Assembly: GCF_003217475.1 (NCBI RefSeq)
Contig: NZ_QJSP01000004.1
Span: 1 to 64,000, forward strand
Direction: 5' to 3'
DNA from: Williamsia limnetica
GTDB taxonomy: Bacteria; Actinomycetota; Actinomycetes; Mycobacteriales; Mycobacteriaceae
Length of the DNA: 64,000 bases
Both the position numbers and the translations under genes were made by a program. Positions 31,198-40,894 of this stretch are shown here, one piece after another. Numbering within the stretch: the first letter of the stretch is position 1; each line of letters opens with the position of its first letter. The notes under the pieces are model-generated. The model was given only the letters and a program-made list of their open reading frames with translations, did no database searches and was not told the origin of the DNA.

Positions 31198-32742
31198 ATG
31201 ATCACCATGCAGTCCTATGACGACATCGTGATCGGCGCAGGCCACAACGGCTTGACCGCTGCGGCCTATCTGGCGCGGGCGGGACGCAAGGTGCTGGTAT
31301 TGGAACGATCCGATCACCTCGGGGGCGCGACGGTGTCGGCAAGGCCATTCCCCGGTATGGACGCCAGACTGTCGCGTTACTCGTACCTGGTGTCGCTGAT
31401 GCCGCGGCAGATCATCACCGATCTCGGCCTCGACATCACGCTGATCCGGCGACGCTACTCGTCGTACACCCCGATCCCCGCAGATCCCACGCGCGGCATC
31501 CTCATCGACACCGCCGATGACTCCGCGACCGCGGCGTCGTTTCGGGCGGCAACAGGCTCCGATGCGGACTTCGCTGCGTGGCAACGCTTTTACGGCTCGA
31601 TGGCGAGCATCGCCGAGGGCGTTTTCCCGACCCTGCTGCGCCCGCTCGTCGATGCCGACGAGATGGCCTCGATCGCCGGAGCCGATCTGGATGCCCTGGA
31701 TCTGTGGGAAAGGCTGACGACGCAGCCCGCCGGAAAGATCATCGCCGACACCTTCGCCGACGACACCGTGCGCGGAATCGTGGCCACCGACGGCCTGATC
31801 GGCACCTTCGCGGACATGCACGAGCCGTCGCTGCGGCAGAACATCTGCCTGCTCTACCACCTCATCGGTGGCGGCACCGGGGACTGGGACGTGCCGGTCG
31901 GCGGGATGGGTGCAGTATCCGGGGCGCTGGCCGCCGCCGCCGTGGCAGCGGGTGCCGAGATCCGCACCGGGGTAGAGGTCACGGCCGTCGACCCGGATAC
32001 CGGTCGCGTCGGATGGCGGGGCGGGGGCGCCACCGCCGACCACATTTTGGCTGCCTGCGCCCCAGCCGTTCTCGACGGACTCCTCGACGAGCCGCTCGGC
32101 GCGGACCCCGCGCCGCACGGCGCGCAGCTCAAGATCAACGTGTTGCTGCGCAGACTGCCCCGGCTCCGTGACACGACGACGCCGGCGGGTGCCGCGTTCT
32201 CCGGAACCTTCCACATCCACGAGGGTTTCGACGCGCTGGCCCGGGCGTACCGAGAGGCCGCCGGCGGGCAGATCCCGTCCCACCCGCCCAGCGAGATCTA
32301 CTGCCACACACTTTCCGACCCCAGCATCCTCGGCCCAGAACTCGCCGACATGCACACGCTCACCCTCTTCGGCCTACACATGCCGCCCGGCGTCTTCACC
32401 CGGCCAGGGGCCAAGGACGAAGCCGTCGCAGCGACCCTTGCCGCGCTCGATTCGGTACTGGCCGAACCGATCTCCGACGTGATCGCGATCGATGCCACAG
32501 GCGCCCCGTGCATCGAGGCGAAGTCACCGCTCGAACTCCAGGACGCCGTCGGACTCCCCGGCGGGAACATCTTCCACCGACCGCTGCAATGGCCATGGGC
32601 CGAGACCGACGGTGAGGTCGGCACCTGGGGTGTCGAGACCGGGCACCCGCGACTGTTGATCGCGGGCGCCGGAGCACGGCGAGGCGGCGGGGTCAGCGGC
32701 ATTCCCGGTTACAACGCGGCCGCTGCCGTGCTCCAGACGTGA
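31198..32742 (+). CDS. FAD-dependent oxidoreductase, phytoene dehydrogenase-like
   Basis: Predicted 514 residues. FAD/NAD Rossmann site D-I-V-I-G-A-G-H-N-G-L-T-A-A-A-Y-L-A, then V-L-E-R-S-D-H-L-G-G-A-T. The C-terminal R-G-G-G-V-S-G-I-P-G-Y-N-A-A closes the FAD site. Closest to the PYROXD2/CrtI-like group, which is not always carotenogenic. No phytoene synthase or other carotenoid gene is near, so a role in carotenoid formation is unsupported. 31207 is an alternative start. Confidence 0.82.
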   Translation: MITMQSYDDIVIGAGHNGLTAAAYLARAGRKVLVLERSDHLGGATVSARPFPGMDARLSRYSYLVSLMPRQIITDLGLDITLIRRRYSSYTPIPADPTRGILIDTADDSATAASFRAATGSDADFAAWQRFYGSMASIAEGVFPTLLRPLVDADEMASIAGADLDALDLWERLTTQPAGKIIADTFADDTVRGIVATDGLIGTFADMHEPSLRQNICLLYHLIGGGTGDWDVPVGGMGAVSGALAAAAVAAGAEIRTGVEVTAVDPDTGRVGWRGGGATADHILAACAPAVLDGLLDEPLGADPAPHGAQLKINVLLRRLPRLRDTTTPAGAAFSGTFHIHEGFDALARAYREAAGGQIPSHPPSEIYCHTLSDPSILGPELADMHTLTLFGLHMPPGVFTRPGAKDEAVAATLAALDSVLAEPISDVIAIDATGAPCIEAKSPLELQDAVGLPGGNIFHRPLQWPWAETDGEVGTWGVETGHPRLLIAGAGARRGGGVSGIPGYNAAAAVLQT

Positions 32743-32750
32743 TCGCCCGC

Positions 32751-33548
32751 TCAGTGCGGCTCGGCGAGCTTCTTGTTGACCACCCGCGTCAGCCAGGCAG
32801 GCGAGAACCGCGACCCGAGTGACATCGCCCGCGTCTGATTGCCGACGGCGTAGTGCACCCGGTGGATGAGTTTGTCGACCTTGCTCTCCTCGACTGCGGC
32901 GAGGATCGCGTCGGCCACGTCCTGCGGACCCAACTTGATGCCGAGCGAGTTGGTGGTGCCGGTGGAGACGTTCGCCGTCATCGCGGTCTGGACGAACAGC
33001 GGCCACATCGCGACGACCCGGATGCCCTGCGGACCCCACTCGATGTCGAGGGCCTCGGTCAGCCCCCGCACGTAGAACTTCGTGGCGCTGTAACTCGCCA
33101 GTTCGGCCTGGCCGTAGATCGCCGATGCAGAGGCGATGTTCACCACGACCGAGCCGGGGGTCGCCTTGAGGTGGCGATATGCGCTGTGGCAGCCGTTGGT
33201 GACGCCCTTGATGTTGATGTCGATCTGCTTGTGCTGGGCCGCCAGCGGGATCTCCTCGAAGGCGCCTGCCAGCAGAATCCCCGCATTGTTGATCAAGACG
33301 TCGAGTCGACCGCCATGGGACGCGGCGAACTCGTCGAGTCGGGCGGAGAACTCGTCGGCGTCCGTGACGTCGAGATGACCGGTGAGAATCTGCGCGCCGA
33401 CAGCCTTCACCTCGTCCGCGAGCGTTGCCAGCCCCGCCTCGTCGATGTCGTATGCCCCGATGGAGTAGCCCTTGCGGGCGAAAGTCAAAGCGGTGTGGCG
33501 GCCGATTCCGGCGGCGGCTCCGGTGATGAACACAGATCGTGAGGTCAT
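32751..33548 (-). CDS. Short-chain dehydrogenase/reductase
   Basis: Predicted 265 residues, ATG at 33548 ([14 protein letters not shown]). Classical [11 protein letters not shown] coenzyme site, N-N-A-G, catalytic Ser in I-A-S-A-S-A-I and Y-S-A-T-K. An Asp after the second strand (G-A-Y-D-I-D) suggests NAD(H). A long in-frame extension to the right is antisense to dprE1 and is not real. Divergent from dprE1 across the 34-bp repeat array. Confidence 0.9.
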   Translation of the reverse strand: MTSRSVFITGAAAGIGRHTALTFARKGYSIGAYDIDEAGLATLADEVKAVGAQILTGHLDVTDADEFSARLDEFAASHGGRLDVLINNAGILLAGAFEEIPLAAQHKQIDINIKGVTNGCHSAYRHLKATPGSVVVNIASASAIYGQAELASYSATKFYVRGLTEALDIEWGPQGIRVVAMWPLFVQTAMTANVSTGTTNSLGIKLGPQDVADAILAAVEESKVDKLIHRVHYAVGNQTRAMSLGSRFSPAWLTRVVNKKLAEPH

Positions 33549-33592
33549 AGCAGGATTCTTACACCGCTCGTTGTCATATCGCGAGTACCCAA

Positions 33593-33688
33593 GTCGAGCT
33601 CCGCTTCGCTTCGTCTCCGCCGAAGGGTCGAGCTCCGCTTCGCTTCGTCTCCGCCAAAGGGTCGAGCTCCGCTTCGCTTCGTCTCCGG
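33593..33688. repeat. Three tandem 34-bp repeats upstream of dprE1
   Basis: The unit starts GTCGAGCTCCGCTTCGCTTC and repeats at 33593, 33627 and 33661; the last is cut after 28 bases. Units 1 and 2 differ at one base (CCGAAGG/CCAAAGG). The array ends about 19 bp before the dprE1 start and so must overlap its promoter or 5' leader. A related sequence occurs in opposite orientation after embB. Confidence 0.85.
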
Positions 33689-33707
33689 ACCGGTAGGCTC
33701 TGCTCCG

Positions 33708-35129
33708 ATGTCTACCGCTGAATTGCCCATTGAAACCCGCAAGCTCGTCGGCTGGAGCCGCACGACGCCGATCGAGGGTCACGTGCTGGCGACACCCGAT
33801 GTCGAGGTGATCGCCAAGGCTGTCGCGCAGGTCGCGGACGCAAACGCCGACAAGCCGTCCTACCTTCGCCGGGGCGTCATCGCCCGCGGCCTGGGACGCT
33901 CCTACAACGAGTCCGCGCAGAACATCGGCGGTCTGACCGTCGACATGACGCTGCTCAAGCGGATCCACTCGATCGACGACGCCACCGGGGTCGTCGATCT
34001 CGACGCCGGCGTCTCCCTCGACGAGCTCATGGCCGTCGCCCTGCCGTTCGGACTCTGGGTACCCGTGCTCCCCGGTACCCGGCAGGTCACCATCGGCGGC
34101 GCCATCGCCCACGACATCCACGGCAAGAACCATCACAGCGCCGGCACGTTCGGACAGCATGTGCTCGAGATCACGCTCCTGGTGGCCGACGGGCGCATCC
34201 TCACGCTCACCCCCGGCGGCAGCTCGGACGACCCCACAGGCGAGCTCTTCTGGGCGACAATTGCCGGCATCGGCCTGACGGGCATCATCCTGCGGGCCAA
34301 AGTCCAGATGAAGCGGACCGAGAGCGCCTACTTCATCGCCGACACCGCCACCACGAACAGCCTCGACGAGACCATCGCACTGCACCTCGAAGACGGCTTC
34401 GAAGACGGCTACGAGTACGCCTCGGGCTGGTTCGACTCGATCAGCAAGCCGCCGAAACTCGGCCGCGGCTCCTTCAGCCGCGGCAACCTGGCCCGTCTGG
34501 ACGAGTTGCCGGCCAAGCTCCGCAAGGATCCGCTGAAGTTCAACGGCAAGCCTCTGGTGACGTTCCCGGACATCTTCCCCAACGGTCTGGCCAACAAGTT
34601 CGACTTCTCGATCGTCGGTGAGGCCTACTACCGGATGGGGTCGAACAAGACCGGTCAGGTCAAGAATTTGGCGCAGTTCTACCACATCCTCGACATCTTC
34701 GGAGAGTGGAATCGGGCCTACGGACGCACAGGCGGGTTCACGCAGTACCAGTTCATCGTGCCCACCGGCAACGAGGACGAGTTCAAACGGATCATCGCCG
34801 ATGTCCAGGCGTCCGGGCACGTCAGCTTCCTGAACGTCATCAAACTCTTCGGAGAGGGAAACCAGGCGCCACTGAGCTTCCCGTTCCGGGGTTGGAACGT
34901 GTGCCTCGATTTCCCCGTCAAACGCGGACTCGGCGAGTACCTCAACGAGCTCGATCGCAGAGTGATGGCGATGGGTGGACGGCTCTACACCGCCAAGGAC
35001 TCGCGCACCTCGGCGCAGAACTTCCACGCGATGTACCCGCAGATCGATTCGTGGATAGCCACGCGCCGCAAGATCGACCCCACCGGAGTCTTCATCTCCG
35101 ACATGGCCCGGCGCCTCGAACTCGCCTGA
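33708..35129 (+). CDS. dprE1: Decaprenylphosphoryl-beta-D-ribose 2'-oxidase DprE1
   Basis: Predicted 473 residues. DprE1 oxidises decaprenylphosphoryl-ribose to the 2'-keto intermediate; with DprE2 it makes decaprenylphosphoryl-arabinose, the only arabinan donor. VAO-type FAD domain: [35 protein letters not shown] near residue 140. Cys399 in G-W-N-V-C-L-D-F-P corresponds to Cys387 of the M. tuberculosis enzyme, the residue attacked by benzothiazinones. First gene of the dprE1-dprE2-aftA operon. Confidence 0.97.
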   Translation: MSTAELPIETRKLVGWSRTTPIEGHVLATPDVEVIAKAVAQVADANADKPSYLRRGVIARGLGRSYNESAQNIGGLTVDMTLLKRIHSIDDATGVVDLDAGVSLDELMAVALPFGLWVPVLPGTRQVTIGGAIAHDIHGKNHHSAGTFGQHVLEITLLVADGRILTLTPGGSSDDPTGELFWATIAGIGLTGIILRAKVQMKRTESAYFIADTATTNSLDETIALHLEDGFEDGYEYASGWFDSISKPPKLGRGSFSRGNLARLDELPAKLRKDPLKFNGKPLVTFPDIFPNGLANKFDFSIVGEAYYRMGSNKTGQVKNLAQFYHILDIFGEWNRAYGRTGGFTQYQFIVPTGNEDEFKRIIADVQASGHVSFLNVIKLFGEGNQAPLSFPFRGWNVCLDFPVKRGLGEYLNELDRRVMAMGGRLYTAKDSRTSAQNFHAMYPQIDSWIATRRKIDPTGVFISDMARRLELA

Positions 35130-35161
35130 TCCTCCAACTCTCAGTTCAGACAGGAACCTTC

Positions 35162-35923
35162 ATGATCAACGCCGTAGGCGTACCCAAGTCGATCCTCGTG
35201 CTCGGCGGCAGCTCCGAAATCGGGCTCGCGATCACCTCCGAGTACCTCAAGAAGGGCCCGATGCGGGTTGTCCTGGCCACCGTGCCCGGCGACCCCGCCG
35301 GCGATGCCGCGGTCGAGACGATCAAGGCGGCAGGCGCCTCCTCGGTCGAGCGCATCGACTTCGACGCCCTCGCACCCGACACCCACCCGGCGGTGATCGC
35401 GCAGGCATTCGCCGGCGGCGACATCGACGTCGCAATCGTCGCCTTCGGCGTCCAGGGCGTCGACGAAGAGGTGTGGCAGGACCAGCGCAAGGCAGTGTTC
35501 ACCGCGAACATCAACTACACCGCAGCGGTGTCCGTCGGTGTGCTCCTCGGCGAGAAGATGCGCGAGCAGGGCCACGGTCAGATCATCGCGATGAGTTCGG
35601 TCGCCGGCGAGCGTGTGCGCCGCAGCAACTTCGTGTACGGATCCTCCAAGGCCGGCCTCGACGGCTTCTACCTCGGGCTTGGAGAAGCGCTGCGCGAATA
35701 CAACATCCGCGTTCTCGTCATCCGTCCGGGCATGGTCCGCACCCGGTTGTCCGCGCACGTGAAGGAAGCGCCGCTGACGGTCAATAAAGAAGACGTGGCC
35801 AAGCTCGCAGTGGCGTCGGCAGACAAGGGCAAAGAGCTCGTCTGGGCTCCGGGCCCCTTCCGCTTCGTGATGATCATCCTGCGCCACATCCCGCGCCCGA
35901 TCTTCCGCAAGCTGCCCATCTGA
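35162..35923 (+). CDS. dprE2: Decaprenylphosphoryl-2-keto-ribose reductase DprE2
   Basis: Predicted 253 residues, SDR family. It reduces the DprE1 product to decaprenylphosphoryl-arabinose with NADH. Seen: coenzyme loop L-G-G-S-S-E-I-G, catalytic S-S-V-A-G and Y-G-S-S-K. The C-terminus [14 protein letters not shown] may associate with the membrane. ATG at 35162, 32 bp after dprE1 and 3 bp before aftA, so co-transcribed. Confidence 0.95.
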   Translation: MINAVGVPKSILVLGGSSEIGLAITSEYLKKGPMRVVLATVPGDPAGDAAVETIKAAGASSVERIDFDALAPDTHPAVIAQAFAGGDIDVAIVAFGVQGVDEEVWQDQRKAVFTANINYTAAVSVGVLLGEKMREQGHGQIIAMSSVAGERVRRSNFVYGSSKAGLDGFYLGLGEALREYNIRVLVIRPGMVRTRLSAHVKEAPLTVNKEDVAKLAVASADKGKELVWAPGPFRFVMIILRHIPRPIFRKLPI

Positions 35924-35926
35924 TCC

Positions 35927-37813
35927 ATGCCGAAACATCTGTCAGCGCTCGGAAACCTGATCGGCGCGGCCATCGTCGCGCTCGTCGTCGCGGGTGCCGG
36001 CCTGGCAGTGATCGCCAGGGTCGATTGGCCCGCGTTCAACTCGTCGAACGTCGAGACGGCGCTGACCACCACCGGACAGGTGGTGGCCATCGCGCTGCTG
36101 CTCATCGCAGTGGTGCTCTCGCGGACCGGTAAGGCCGTCTGGGCGATCAAACCCCTGTCGTGGGTGGGTATCTCGGCCTTCGCGGCGGTGACCCTGGCGA
36201 TGCCGCTCGGCGCGACGAAGCTGTACCTGTTCGGCATCTCCGTCGACCAGCAGTTCCGGACCGAGTACCTCACCCGGCTCACCAACAGTCCGCATCTGGC
36301 AGACATGACGTACGCCGACCTGCCGCCGTATTACCCGGCCGGTTGGTTCTGGCTGGGCGGCCGGTACGCGAGTCTCACCGGGCAACCCGGATGGGAAGCA
36401 TTCAAACCCTGGGCGATCATCTCGATCGCGGTCGCCGCCGCGATCGCGATGGCGCTGTGGCAGCGCATGATCCGTACCGACCGGGCGATCGCAGTCAGCC
36501 TGGCGTCCACAGTGCTGACGCTGATGTACGTCAGCCCGGAGCCGTACGCGGCTGTCCTGGTCATCCTCGGCGCACCGATGCTGATCACGATCCTGCACGG
36601 TCTGCGCTCGGGAAGTAGGCCGGCGATCGTCGCCGGCGGCCTGTTCCTGGGACTGAGTGCCACCTTCTACACGCTCTACACCGGCCTGTATGCGCTGACG
36701 GCCGTGTTGATGGCGGCGTACCTGGCCATGTCCGCATGGTTCGAGCTGTCCAACAAGGCAACCCAGCCATCCGCGATCAGATCCAGACGATGGCGAGCCG
36801 TCCTGGTCCACGCTGCTCGACTGGTTGCCATGGCGGTGGTCGCCGGACTTGTCGCCCTCATCGTGTGGGCGCCGTACCTGTGGGCGCGACTGCAGAACAA
36901 GCCCGCCTCCGGCGGCACCGCCGAGCACTACCTGCCGAGTTCGGGTGCCGTACTGCCTACGCCGATGCTGCACTGGTCCCTGATCGGTGCCCTGACGATG
37001 GTCGGGTTGGTCTGGATCGTCCTGCGGTTCCGCACCCGCACGGTGGCTTTGACTTTCGGAATCACGGTCTTCGCCATCTACCTGTTCTGCCTGCTGTCGA
37101 TGGCATTGACCGCGATGGGGACCACACTGCTCTCGTTCCGGATGGAACCGGTACTGGTCGTGGTGCTCGGGGTGGCGGGTGTGTACGGCTTCGCCGAACT
37201 CGCGGCCGTCGCCGTCCGGCGCTTCGGCGATGTTCGCACGGTTGTCGGTGTATTGGCGGCGGGCGCGGCAATCGCGGTCGCGCAGAGCATTCCGAGTCAC
37301 CTCGCCGCCGAGATCACCGTCGCTTACACCGACACCGACGGTTACGGCGTGCGCGCCGATCAACGCCCGCCCGGCGCGCAGTCGTATTTCCCGGAGATCA
37401 GCGCGGCCATCGGCGAGCAGACCGGCGGTCGCCCGCAGGACGACGTCGTCGTGCTCACCGCGGACTACGGCTTCCTCTCCATCTACCCGTACCTCGGCTT
37501 CCAGGGCCTGACGTCGCACTACGCGAATCCGTTGGCAGAGTTCGACAAGCGAGCAGCCACCATCGAGACCTGGTCGCAGGCACAGACCGCCGACAGCCTG
37601 ATCGAGCAACTCGACGCCGCGCCTTGGCGTCCGCCCACGGTGTTCCTGTTCCGTTACAGCCCAGAAGGTTACGACCTGAGACTGGCCGAAGATGTCTACC
37701 CGAACGACCCGAACGTGCGCCGCTACACGGTGACGTTCAATCAGAACGTCTTCGACGATCCGCGCTTCACGGTCACCAACATCGGCCCCTTCGTTCTCGT
37801 TGTGAGAAACTAG
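35927..37813 (+). CDS. aftA: Arabinofuranosyltransferase AftA
   Basis: Predicted 628 residues, GT85/GT-C fold. AftA adds the first arabinose to galactan. About 11-13 transmembrane helices (residues 1-430) are followed by a periplasmic domain of about 180 residues. An early loop contains D-Q-Q-F-R-T-E-Y, with acidic and basic residues in the place of GT-C catalytic loops, and L-P-P-Y-Y-P-A-G-W-F-W. It begins 3 bp after dprE2, so donor synthesis and first use are coupled. In M. tuberculosis embC follows directly; here about 3.6 kb intervenes. Confidence 0.95.
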   Translation: MPKHLSALGNLIGAAIVALVVAGAGLAVIARVDWPAFNSSNVETALTTTGQVVAIALLLIAVVLSRTGKAVWAIKPLSWVGISAFAAVTLAMPLGATKLYLFGISVDQQFRTEYLTRLTNSPHLADMTYADLPPYYPAGWFWLGGRYASLTGQPGWEAFKPWAIISIAVAAAIAMALWQRMIRTDRAIAVSLASTVLTLMYVSPEPYAAVLVILGAPMLITILHGLRSGSRPAIVAGGLFLGLSATFYTLYTGLYALTAVLMAAYLAMSAWFELSNKATQPSAIRSRRWRAVLVHAARLVAMAVVAGLVALIVWAPYLWARLQNKPASGGTAEHYLPSSGAVLPTPMLHWSLIGALTMVGLVWIVLRFRTRTVALTFGITVFAIYLFCLLSMALTAMGTTLLSFRMEPVLVVVLGVAGVYGFAELAAVAVRRFGDVRTVVGVLAAGAAIAVAQSIPSHLAAEITVAYTDTDGYGVRADQRPPGAQSYFPEISAAIGEQTGGRPQDDVVVLTADYGFLSIYPYLGFQGLTSHYANPLAEFDKRAATIETWSQAQTADSLIEQLDAAPWRPPTVFLFRYSPEGYDLRLAEDVYPNDPNVRRYTVTFNQNVFDDPRFTVTNIGPFVLVVRN

Positions 37814-38064
37814 CCCGCTCGACGGCGGTCAAGGGCACGCTCGACGGCATTATTGGCACGCTCGACGGAACCACCACCGGCTGAACCACCACGGTCGGGT
37901 GGCCCCGCGTTGTCTGGACTGATGATGAGCGAGCGCAGCGATGCGAAGAAGAGGGAAGACGACGCGCTGAGGGCCGCCCGACCACGCGAGCGAAGCGAGC
38001 AAATTCAACACAGCGCCGGGACCCCTGGCAAGAATGCACACCATCCAGTCGGTGTATATCTGCC
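37814..38064. other. Intergenic gap with short repeats
   Basis: Holds two copies of GCACGCTCGACGG about 20 bp apart, and several GCGAGCG(A/C)AGCGA patches (37925-38000) resembling intergenic palindromic repeats common in high-GC actinobacteria. It separates convergent aftA and the membrane-protein gene. No gene is seen. Confidence 0.5.
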
Positions 38065-39648
38065 TTAGCTGGGCGCACAATCTGGCGGCTGGGCCCCGAC
38101 CACACCACGTACGGAGAGCAACCCCTCCAGGATGTATTGGCCGGGTAGCGGGGCCTGCAGGGTGATCCAGTTGTCCGGGGTGGTCTGGATGCAGGCGTAG
38201 AGGTTCTCGTCGATGGTGCTGCGGGCGACGAGGTACTTGTTGTGGCGCAACTGAACTGGATGGATCTTGGTGTCCGGGACGTCGAGGACCATCTTCGCGG
38301 GCGACGACTCCACCACGGTGAGCGGCGCGGGCACGATCGGTTGTGGATCGTCGACCTTGTAGAGCTCCCACTTGTCGTTGCCCCAGATCCGCTCCAGGTA
38401 GGGCAGGTCCGACTCGACCAGCGCCGCTTCGGCCTTCATCTGCCGCAGCGGATCGGCGGACACCGCCACGAAGGCCACCGCGTTCTCCGCGAGCCAGAGC
38501 CGGTACGACTGCGGTGTGAGTGCGTTCTCGTCGTAGAAGATCGGGTTGAACCGGGAGTCAGACTGGTTTTCCCAGCCGCGCGCCAGATTGATGGTCATGC
38601 CGAGTTTGTGTGAGCCCGCGTGTGTTTGGGCGTCGACGAGTTCTACCCGATGGTTGGCGATGTTCGGCTGGGCGACCAACTGTGAGCGCAAGGGGGTGTA
38701 GGACGTGTCGCTCTCGCCGGAGTCGGCGCCGACAACCTGATCCGCGGTCGCCACGAACGTGGCGTAGATGAGTGCGGGCGCAAGCGCTATCGCCAAGAAC
38801 TTGAGGGACTTCGGTGAGTAATACAGGCACAGGCACGGCAGCACGAGGGCGAAGAACCGGCTGAGGTTGGAGCCGATCCCGGTCGGTACCAGGAACATGA
38901 TGATGGCGACCGCGGTCGCCAGGGGGACGATCCAGCGCGCCGGGGGGACAGTCAGTGCGAGCCCGGTGCCGACGGCGATCGCGGCGACCCAGAACAGTGT
39001 CGTCGCCGGAAATCCCTGTGAACCCGGATTGCCGAACATCAGGAACGGGACCCCAACGCCCAGCGCCGCACCACCGAGCACCCACCAGGCCCGCCGGGCC
39101 GCGTCGTCGCGGCCGACCGCGAACGGGAGCACAGCCAAACCGACGAAGGCAGGCGCGAGCGGGCTCGCCAGACCTGCGACGAGCAGTCCGATGACGGTCA
39201 GCGATCGGTAGCCCTTCTTGAACGCGACGATCGCCGCCAGTGCGATGGCTCCGCCGACCGCGAAAGCCACCCGCCCGGACAGCATGTTCAGCACTGCGGC
39301 CAGCGTGATCGCCCAGACCAGCACGGTGGGATGCGTGGCCCCCTTGGACAGGGGGAAGGCGAGCAAGGCGATCGCAGCGGTCGCCAGGCAGAGCAGCAAC
39401 AGCGAACCGGTGAAGGTCGACAGGGCCGGAACGATCAGCGAATAGCTGCCCGGTGAGACGCCGCCGTACCAGCCGAACCAGTAACCCAGCCCGACACCGG
39501 ACCGAGCGGCTTCCTCCCGCGCGATCGCTGCCTGCAGGTCACCGACGGTGGGATGGGTGAGAAACAACGCCACGATGGCGATCAGCGCGACCCCAAGCGG
39601 AAGCAGGCCCCGCCAGCGGATCGCCGGCAGGGCCACCGAGAGGCTCAT
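38065..39648 (-). CDS. Multi-spanning membrane protein with C-terminal periplasmic domain (GT-C-like)
   Basis: Predicted 527 residues. Roughly ten transmembrane helices (residues 10-310) are followed by about 210 extracytoplasmic residues. The layout resembles GT-C glycosyltransferases of the envelope, and the first loop has acidic residues (G-D-L-Q-A-A-I-A-R-E-E-A) where GT-C enzymes place the catalytic Asp/Glu. I cannot name the family. The ATG overlaps the PAP2 gene stop (ATGA), so the two are co-translated. Location between aftA and embC favours a role in arabinan or lipoglycan assembly. Confidence 0.6.
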   Translation of the reverse strand: MSLSVALPAIRWRGLLPLGVALIAIVALFLTHPTVGDLQAAIAREEAARSGVGLGYWFGWYGGVSPGSYSLIVPALSTFTGSLLLLCLATAAIALLAFPLSKGATHPTVLVWAITLAAVLNMLSGRVAFAVGGAIALAAIVAFKKGYRSLTVIGLLVAGLASPLAPAFVGLAVLPFAVGRDDAARRAWWVLGGAALGVGVPFLMFGNPGSQGFPATTLFWVAAIAVGTGLALTVPPARWIVPLATAVAIIMFLVPTGIGSNLSRFFALVLPCLCLYYSPKSLKFLAIALAPALIYATFVATADQVVGADSGESDTSYTPLRSQLVAQPNIANHRVELVDAQTHAGSHKLGMTINLARGWENQSDSRFNPIFYDENALTPQSYRLWLAENAVAFVAVSADPLRQMKAEAALVESDLPYLERIWGNDKWELYKVDDPQPIVPAPLTVVESSPAKMVLDVPDTKIHPVQLRHNKYLVARSTIDENLYACIQTTPDNWITLQAPLPGQYILEGLLSVRGVVGAQPPDCAPS

Positions 39649-40586
39649 CCGATCGGGACTCCCGCCCCGGCCGGCGCATTCGCAGATCTACCGCGCCACC
39701 ATCGCAGAAGTGTGGGGGCGTAGACGATCGCGGCGGCGACGGCGAGCAGCGCGACCCCGGCGACGACATCCAAGATGAAGTGGTTGCCCGACCCCATGAC
39801 CACGAAGTACGTGGTGAACGGGTAGATCAGGCCCAAGATGCGCAGCCATTGCCATTTGGCGAGGAAGAACAGCACCAGTCCGCACCAGGTCGCCCAGGCG
39901 CAGTGCAGCGACGGCATCGCTGCGAACTGGTTGGAGATGGCATCGCTGCCCGGGGCGCCGGATTCCGGCCACCAGCCCCAGGACGAGGTCTGCGCCATCA
40001 CGTCGACGAACCCCTCACCGGGCAGGAGCCGCGGGGGCGCGGTGGGCATGAAGTAGAAACCGAACAGGGCGAGCCCGGTGCAGAGCACCAAGGTGCCGCT
40101 GACCTTGCGGTAGTAGTCCTTGCGGCGGAAGAGCAGCCAGATCAGCACGGCGGGCGTGACGAGGAAGTGCAGCGTCGCGTACTGCAGGGCGACGATGTTG
40201 GCGAGCCACGACGTCGTGTGGACCAGTTCGTTCAGTGGTCGCTCGAGCGCGAAATGCCAGGCGTCCTCGAGGCGGAGAATGTCATAGGCGTTGCGGTAGG
40301 CCTGGTCGGCAACTTCGCCGACACTGTTGCGGATGACCGAATACACGGCGTAGAGGGCGCCCAGGAGCAGCACCTCCACCCACCAGCGGGGGCGCGCCAG
40401 ATACCGGTTGATCTTGGTGACAACGGCGCGGAACCCGGTTTGCTTCAGCTCGGATTCGAACGCTTCGAGTTCGTGGGGGTCGAGGTCCGGCGCGACCAGG
40501 TCTATCTCGCCCGAGTCGACCCGGCCCGGCGGGGCCGCGGGGCCCTGGGGTTCGACGAAGGTGCGGCGGCTATCACGGGGCGCCAT
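39645..40586 (-). CDS. PAP2-superfamily phosphatase/phosphotransferase (AUR1-like)
   Basis: Predicted 313 residues, ATG at 40586 with GGGAGG upstream. Six transmembrane helices. PAP2 motifs are intact: P-T-A-P-P-R in the first loop, P-S-L-H-C-A-W-A and G-S-G-N-H-F-I-L-D-V-V-A-G. This arrangement is the inositol-phosphorylceramide-synthase-like branch, which acts on lipid phosphates or moves phospho-head groups at the outer leaflet. Coupled by a 4-bp overlap to the GT-C-like protein. Not an obvious ortholog of the decaprenylphosphoryl-phosphoribose phosphatase Rv3807c. Confidence 0.8.
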   Translation of the reverse strand: MAPRDSRRTFVEPQGPAAPPGRVDSGEIDLVAPDLDPHELEAFESELKQTGFRAVVTKINRYLARPRWWVEVLLLGALYAVYSVIRNSVGEVADQAYRNAYDILRLEDAWHFALERPLNELVHTTSWLANIVALQYATLHFLVTPAVLIWLLFRRKDYYRKVSGTLVLCTGLALFGFYFMPTAPPRLLPGEGFVDVMAQTSSWGWWPESGAPGSDAISNQFAAMPSLHCAWATWCGLVLFFLAKWQWLRILGLIYPFTTYFVVMGSGNHFILDVVAGVALLAVAAAIVYAPTLLRWWRGRSANAPAGAGVPIG

Positions 40587-40894
40587 ACAAGACCTCCCGC
40601 ATATATCCTCCAACCGCTGACCGACTCCTACGCCCCGACCCGCCTTTCGGGGATCGAATGCGAAACTACCGCGCGCAGATAACGGCCCCGACACATCACG
40701 TTCACCAATCGACGCCTCGGTGGACGCATTGGTTCTGGTGGAGCATAACCGAGGGGGCTTCAGATCCCTTCCCGCGTTTCACTGGGCGAGCCGGTGAACT
40801 GGGCCGACGCGGGGCCGATCGCGGGCGTTCGGTCCGTTGTGACTTGCGCCGGAGGGTCGATGTGTGACGCTGATCACATATTCAGTCGGACGAT
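40587..40894. other. Intergenic region before the PAP2 operon
   Basis: About 308 bp between the aroQ stop and the PAP2 start, both on the minus strand. It must contain the PAP2 operon promoter, but I see no clear hairpin, repeat or open frame. Confidence 0.5.

Noticed and set aside
33593-33688. CRISPR-like array
   Set aside because: The units are directly contiguous with no spacers, and no cas genes are present.
33549-35027. Upstream extension of the SDR gene (758-residue frame)
   Set aside because: The extra 493 residues are antisense to dprE1 and the repeat array; a good SDR start exists at 33548.
35942-37609. 555-residue frame antisense to aftA
   Set aside because: Low-complexity Gln/Arg/Asp-rich translation without any family resemblance; aftA is certain.
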